This document shows, in pieces, positions 27,101-30,100 of a stretch of 64,000 nucleotides of DNA. Positions within the stretch are counted from its first letter, which is position 1. The number at the start of each line of letters is the position of its first letter. The notes under the pieces were generated by a model. That model was not told the DNA's origin. It did no database searches and worked only from the letters and a program-made list of their open reading frames with translations. Source of the stretch: Leguminivora glycinivorella (lineage: Eukaryota; Arthropoda; Insecta; Lepidoptera; Tortricidae); assembly GCF_023078275.1 (NCBI RefSeq), contig NC_062978.1, positions 25,751,967 to 25,815,966 of the forward strand, written 5' to 3'. The translations under genes and the position numbers were made by a program.

Positions 27101-30100
27101 AATGATCAATCATTCGCTCGCCCTTATCCCATTAATTTGGGGTTCACAAATCATGTCTTCTTCCAGTCTTCCACACCTTTCTATCGCTCGTCATATGATC
27201 ACTCACCTGCGATCATTTCATAATATATTGTCTATCTATCCACAGATTCTTTTTCATTGTAATTTCCTTCCAGATCCTTTCTAAATTCCTTTCTCGTCAC
27301 ATTTCTTTTATCACATGCATATACCACATTAGATTGTATTTTAATTTTCTTAAGATTGTACTTTTTGTTAAAACTAACAATTCAGTAACAGAAGTTCTTA
27401 CTTTTGTGAAAATTATTATCGATTTCACCGATTCCTTAAATTGGCACGTCAATGATTATTAACATTTTCATAAAATTCCGAACAAGCGGAACAAGTATTA
27501 TTTATCAGCGGAAAATAATATAGCAAGACGGCCAACTTAGATGTAACCAAAAATGACACTAGTCATCAACTCGTATAACTTTAATGGAATTCTTAATGGT
27601 TACTAAAGAATAGATTGCTTCTCCGATAGTATAAAATGATATCATTATCCTTGTGTGCGGCACTTCAAATGTACCCTGCATATAACTGCAAGACCGCCAT
27701 TGTAGTTACTATAGTAGTAAATACTTGATATTATCACGCACAAACTAGATACAATTGTTAAAGAAACATTTAACAGTGTAATGTGTATTCAGATCTATAC
27801 ATAAAAGATATGTAAGGTCAATACGGATCATCATCATCATCATCATCATATCAGCCGAAAGACGTCCACTGCTGGACATAGGCCTCCCCCAAAGATTGCC
27901 ACAATGACCTGTCCTGCGCCACCCGCATCCAGCGGATAAGTGTGTCATAAGGAGAATTGTGACTGGCCTTTTGACCATTTTACTCATTATCACAGGTGTT
28001 TTTGCGAGTTCATACCGCTGCCGCGAGTTGGTACTTGAGACTCATGATTATTGGTAAACGTATGAACCCTCAATAAACACTGATCATTGGTTAATCAGGT
28101 CAAAGGCCAGACACACTTCTCCTTAAAATAAATAAATAAATATTGGGGACACCTTACACAGATCAACTTAGCCCCAAACTAAGCAAAGCTTGTACTATGG
28201 GTGCTAAGTAACGATATACATACTTAAATATATATAAATACATACTTATATACATAGAAAACATCCATGACTCAGGAACAAATATCAGTGCCTTGTGACA
28301 CACTTATCCGTATTGACCTTACTTTACAAATATAGCGACAAATAACGTGACATTTTTTATCTGTTCCCAATGCACTGTAATGTTGAATAAATTAAATGAA
28401 AAACTATTGCTTATTACAACTAACGTACCACGTACCACAGCGGGCGGGTGGTCTAGTGGTAAAGACGTTAGCCTTGTAAGCTGAAGACCCTGGTTCAATT
28501 ACCGGCTCGGCCACCAGTGGGCCTTGTCGTTTTTTCTTTCATATGATATCTATTCCAATAGAAATTGCTTATTAATTGCCAATTTGTCGATGAACAGTTG
28601 TTACCTTTGAATATTTGTATGTTTAGTAAAACGTCCCACTTTGTCAGTTATCATTAGGGCGAGATTTACTTGTATCTTTATATGAATAAACTGACAATGC
28701 GGCTTTATAGCAATCGACAAAGTGGGACGTTTTCCCGTGCACACTCACATTTTTGAGTTGTTTGATGTAAAATTCGGAACAATTTCCGAACCTTTTGTGA
28801 ACTGATTAACCGCATCACAATAAATTAAAGTTTTCCGCAAGAAAATATTGTTCATATTCGCGTAATTGGATGCTTTGGCAAACGAAATCCTAAACGATAC
28901 CTAAGTTTCTAACACTTTAAAAAAATACTTTAAATTTTCGCGTTTCACTGGCCATACATCCTAGCCGAAACGTTAGAAAAAAGTTAAATAATGACTTTCA
29001 AATTGTTTTATTCTTCCAGTTTGCCATCCGGTCTCCACGTCGGCCGCTCAAACATCCGGCAAGTAGCGGAACGACGTTTCGGCGATGTCCAAGCGTTCCT
29101 CACCTCGCTCTTCAGTCTCGCCGACGAAATCGCTCATTCAGACCTGGTGTATACCTTCTTCCATCCACTGTTGAGGGACCAGCAAGATGTGGAACCACAG
29201 AGAATGAAGAATAGAGGTAAATATATCAGTTACTTCGCTTACACGTAAATACATGGATCGATACCTATCGAATACCTATATCGATATTGTTTTTTTAATT
29301 GCTTATAAGGAGTCCCACTGCTGGGACTCACTTTCCTTAGACTTACTTACTTACTTTGTTGGCGCGACGACCCAAAGTGAGTCTTGGCCTCCACCACAAG
29401 AGCACGCCACTTTACGCGGTCCAGAGCGACCTCTCGCCAGCCCTCGTTGACGCCGAGTTCACGGAGATCTACCTCCACTCTATCTGCCCAACGATATTTA
29501 GGATGGCCAGCCGGACGGCGTCCAGTTGGACAACCCAGATAGGCTCTCTTGACTGCCCGATCCTCACCCACCCTTATAAGTAAATTTACTTACTTTGTTG
29601 GCGCGACGACCCAAAGTGAGTCTTGGCCTCCACCACAAGAGCACGCCACTTTACGCGGTCCAGAGCGACCTCTCGCCAGCCCTCGTTGACGCCGAGTTCA
29701 CGGAGATCTACCTCCACTCTATCTGCCCAACGATATTTAGGATGGCCAGCCGGACGGCGTCCAGTTGGACAACCCAGATAGGCTCTCTTGACTGCCCGAT
29801 CCTCACCCACCCTTATAAGTAAATTTACTTACTTTGTTGGCGCGACGACCCAAAGTGAGTCTTGGCCTCCACCACAAGAGCACGCCACTTTACGCGGTCC
29901 AGAGCGACCTCTCGCCAGCCCTCGTGCACGCCGAATTCCGGAGATCTGCCTCCACTCCTTAGACTTCTAATGTTCCCGATTAATTGCAATACCGGTACAA
30001 CTATACAACATCTGCTATAAAATATACCCAGTCGGCGTATCATGCGTCCAATTTTATCGCTTATCTATGTGGATAAAGTATCCGTCACGCTTTGGCAAGC

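Noticed and set aside
28437..28512. Possible tRNA gene
   Set aside because: A and B boxes are present, but acceptor and T stems do not pair and relatives lie at 4766 and 32345; it is a SINE head.
29347..30043. Three open frames encoding MGEDRAVKRAYLGCPTGRRP-type peptides
   Set aside because: They are the C-terminal end of an RTE-like LINE in tandem copies, not host genes.
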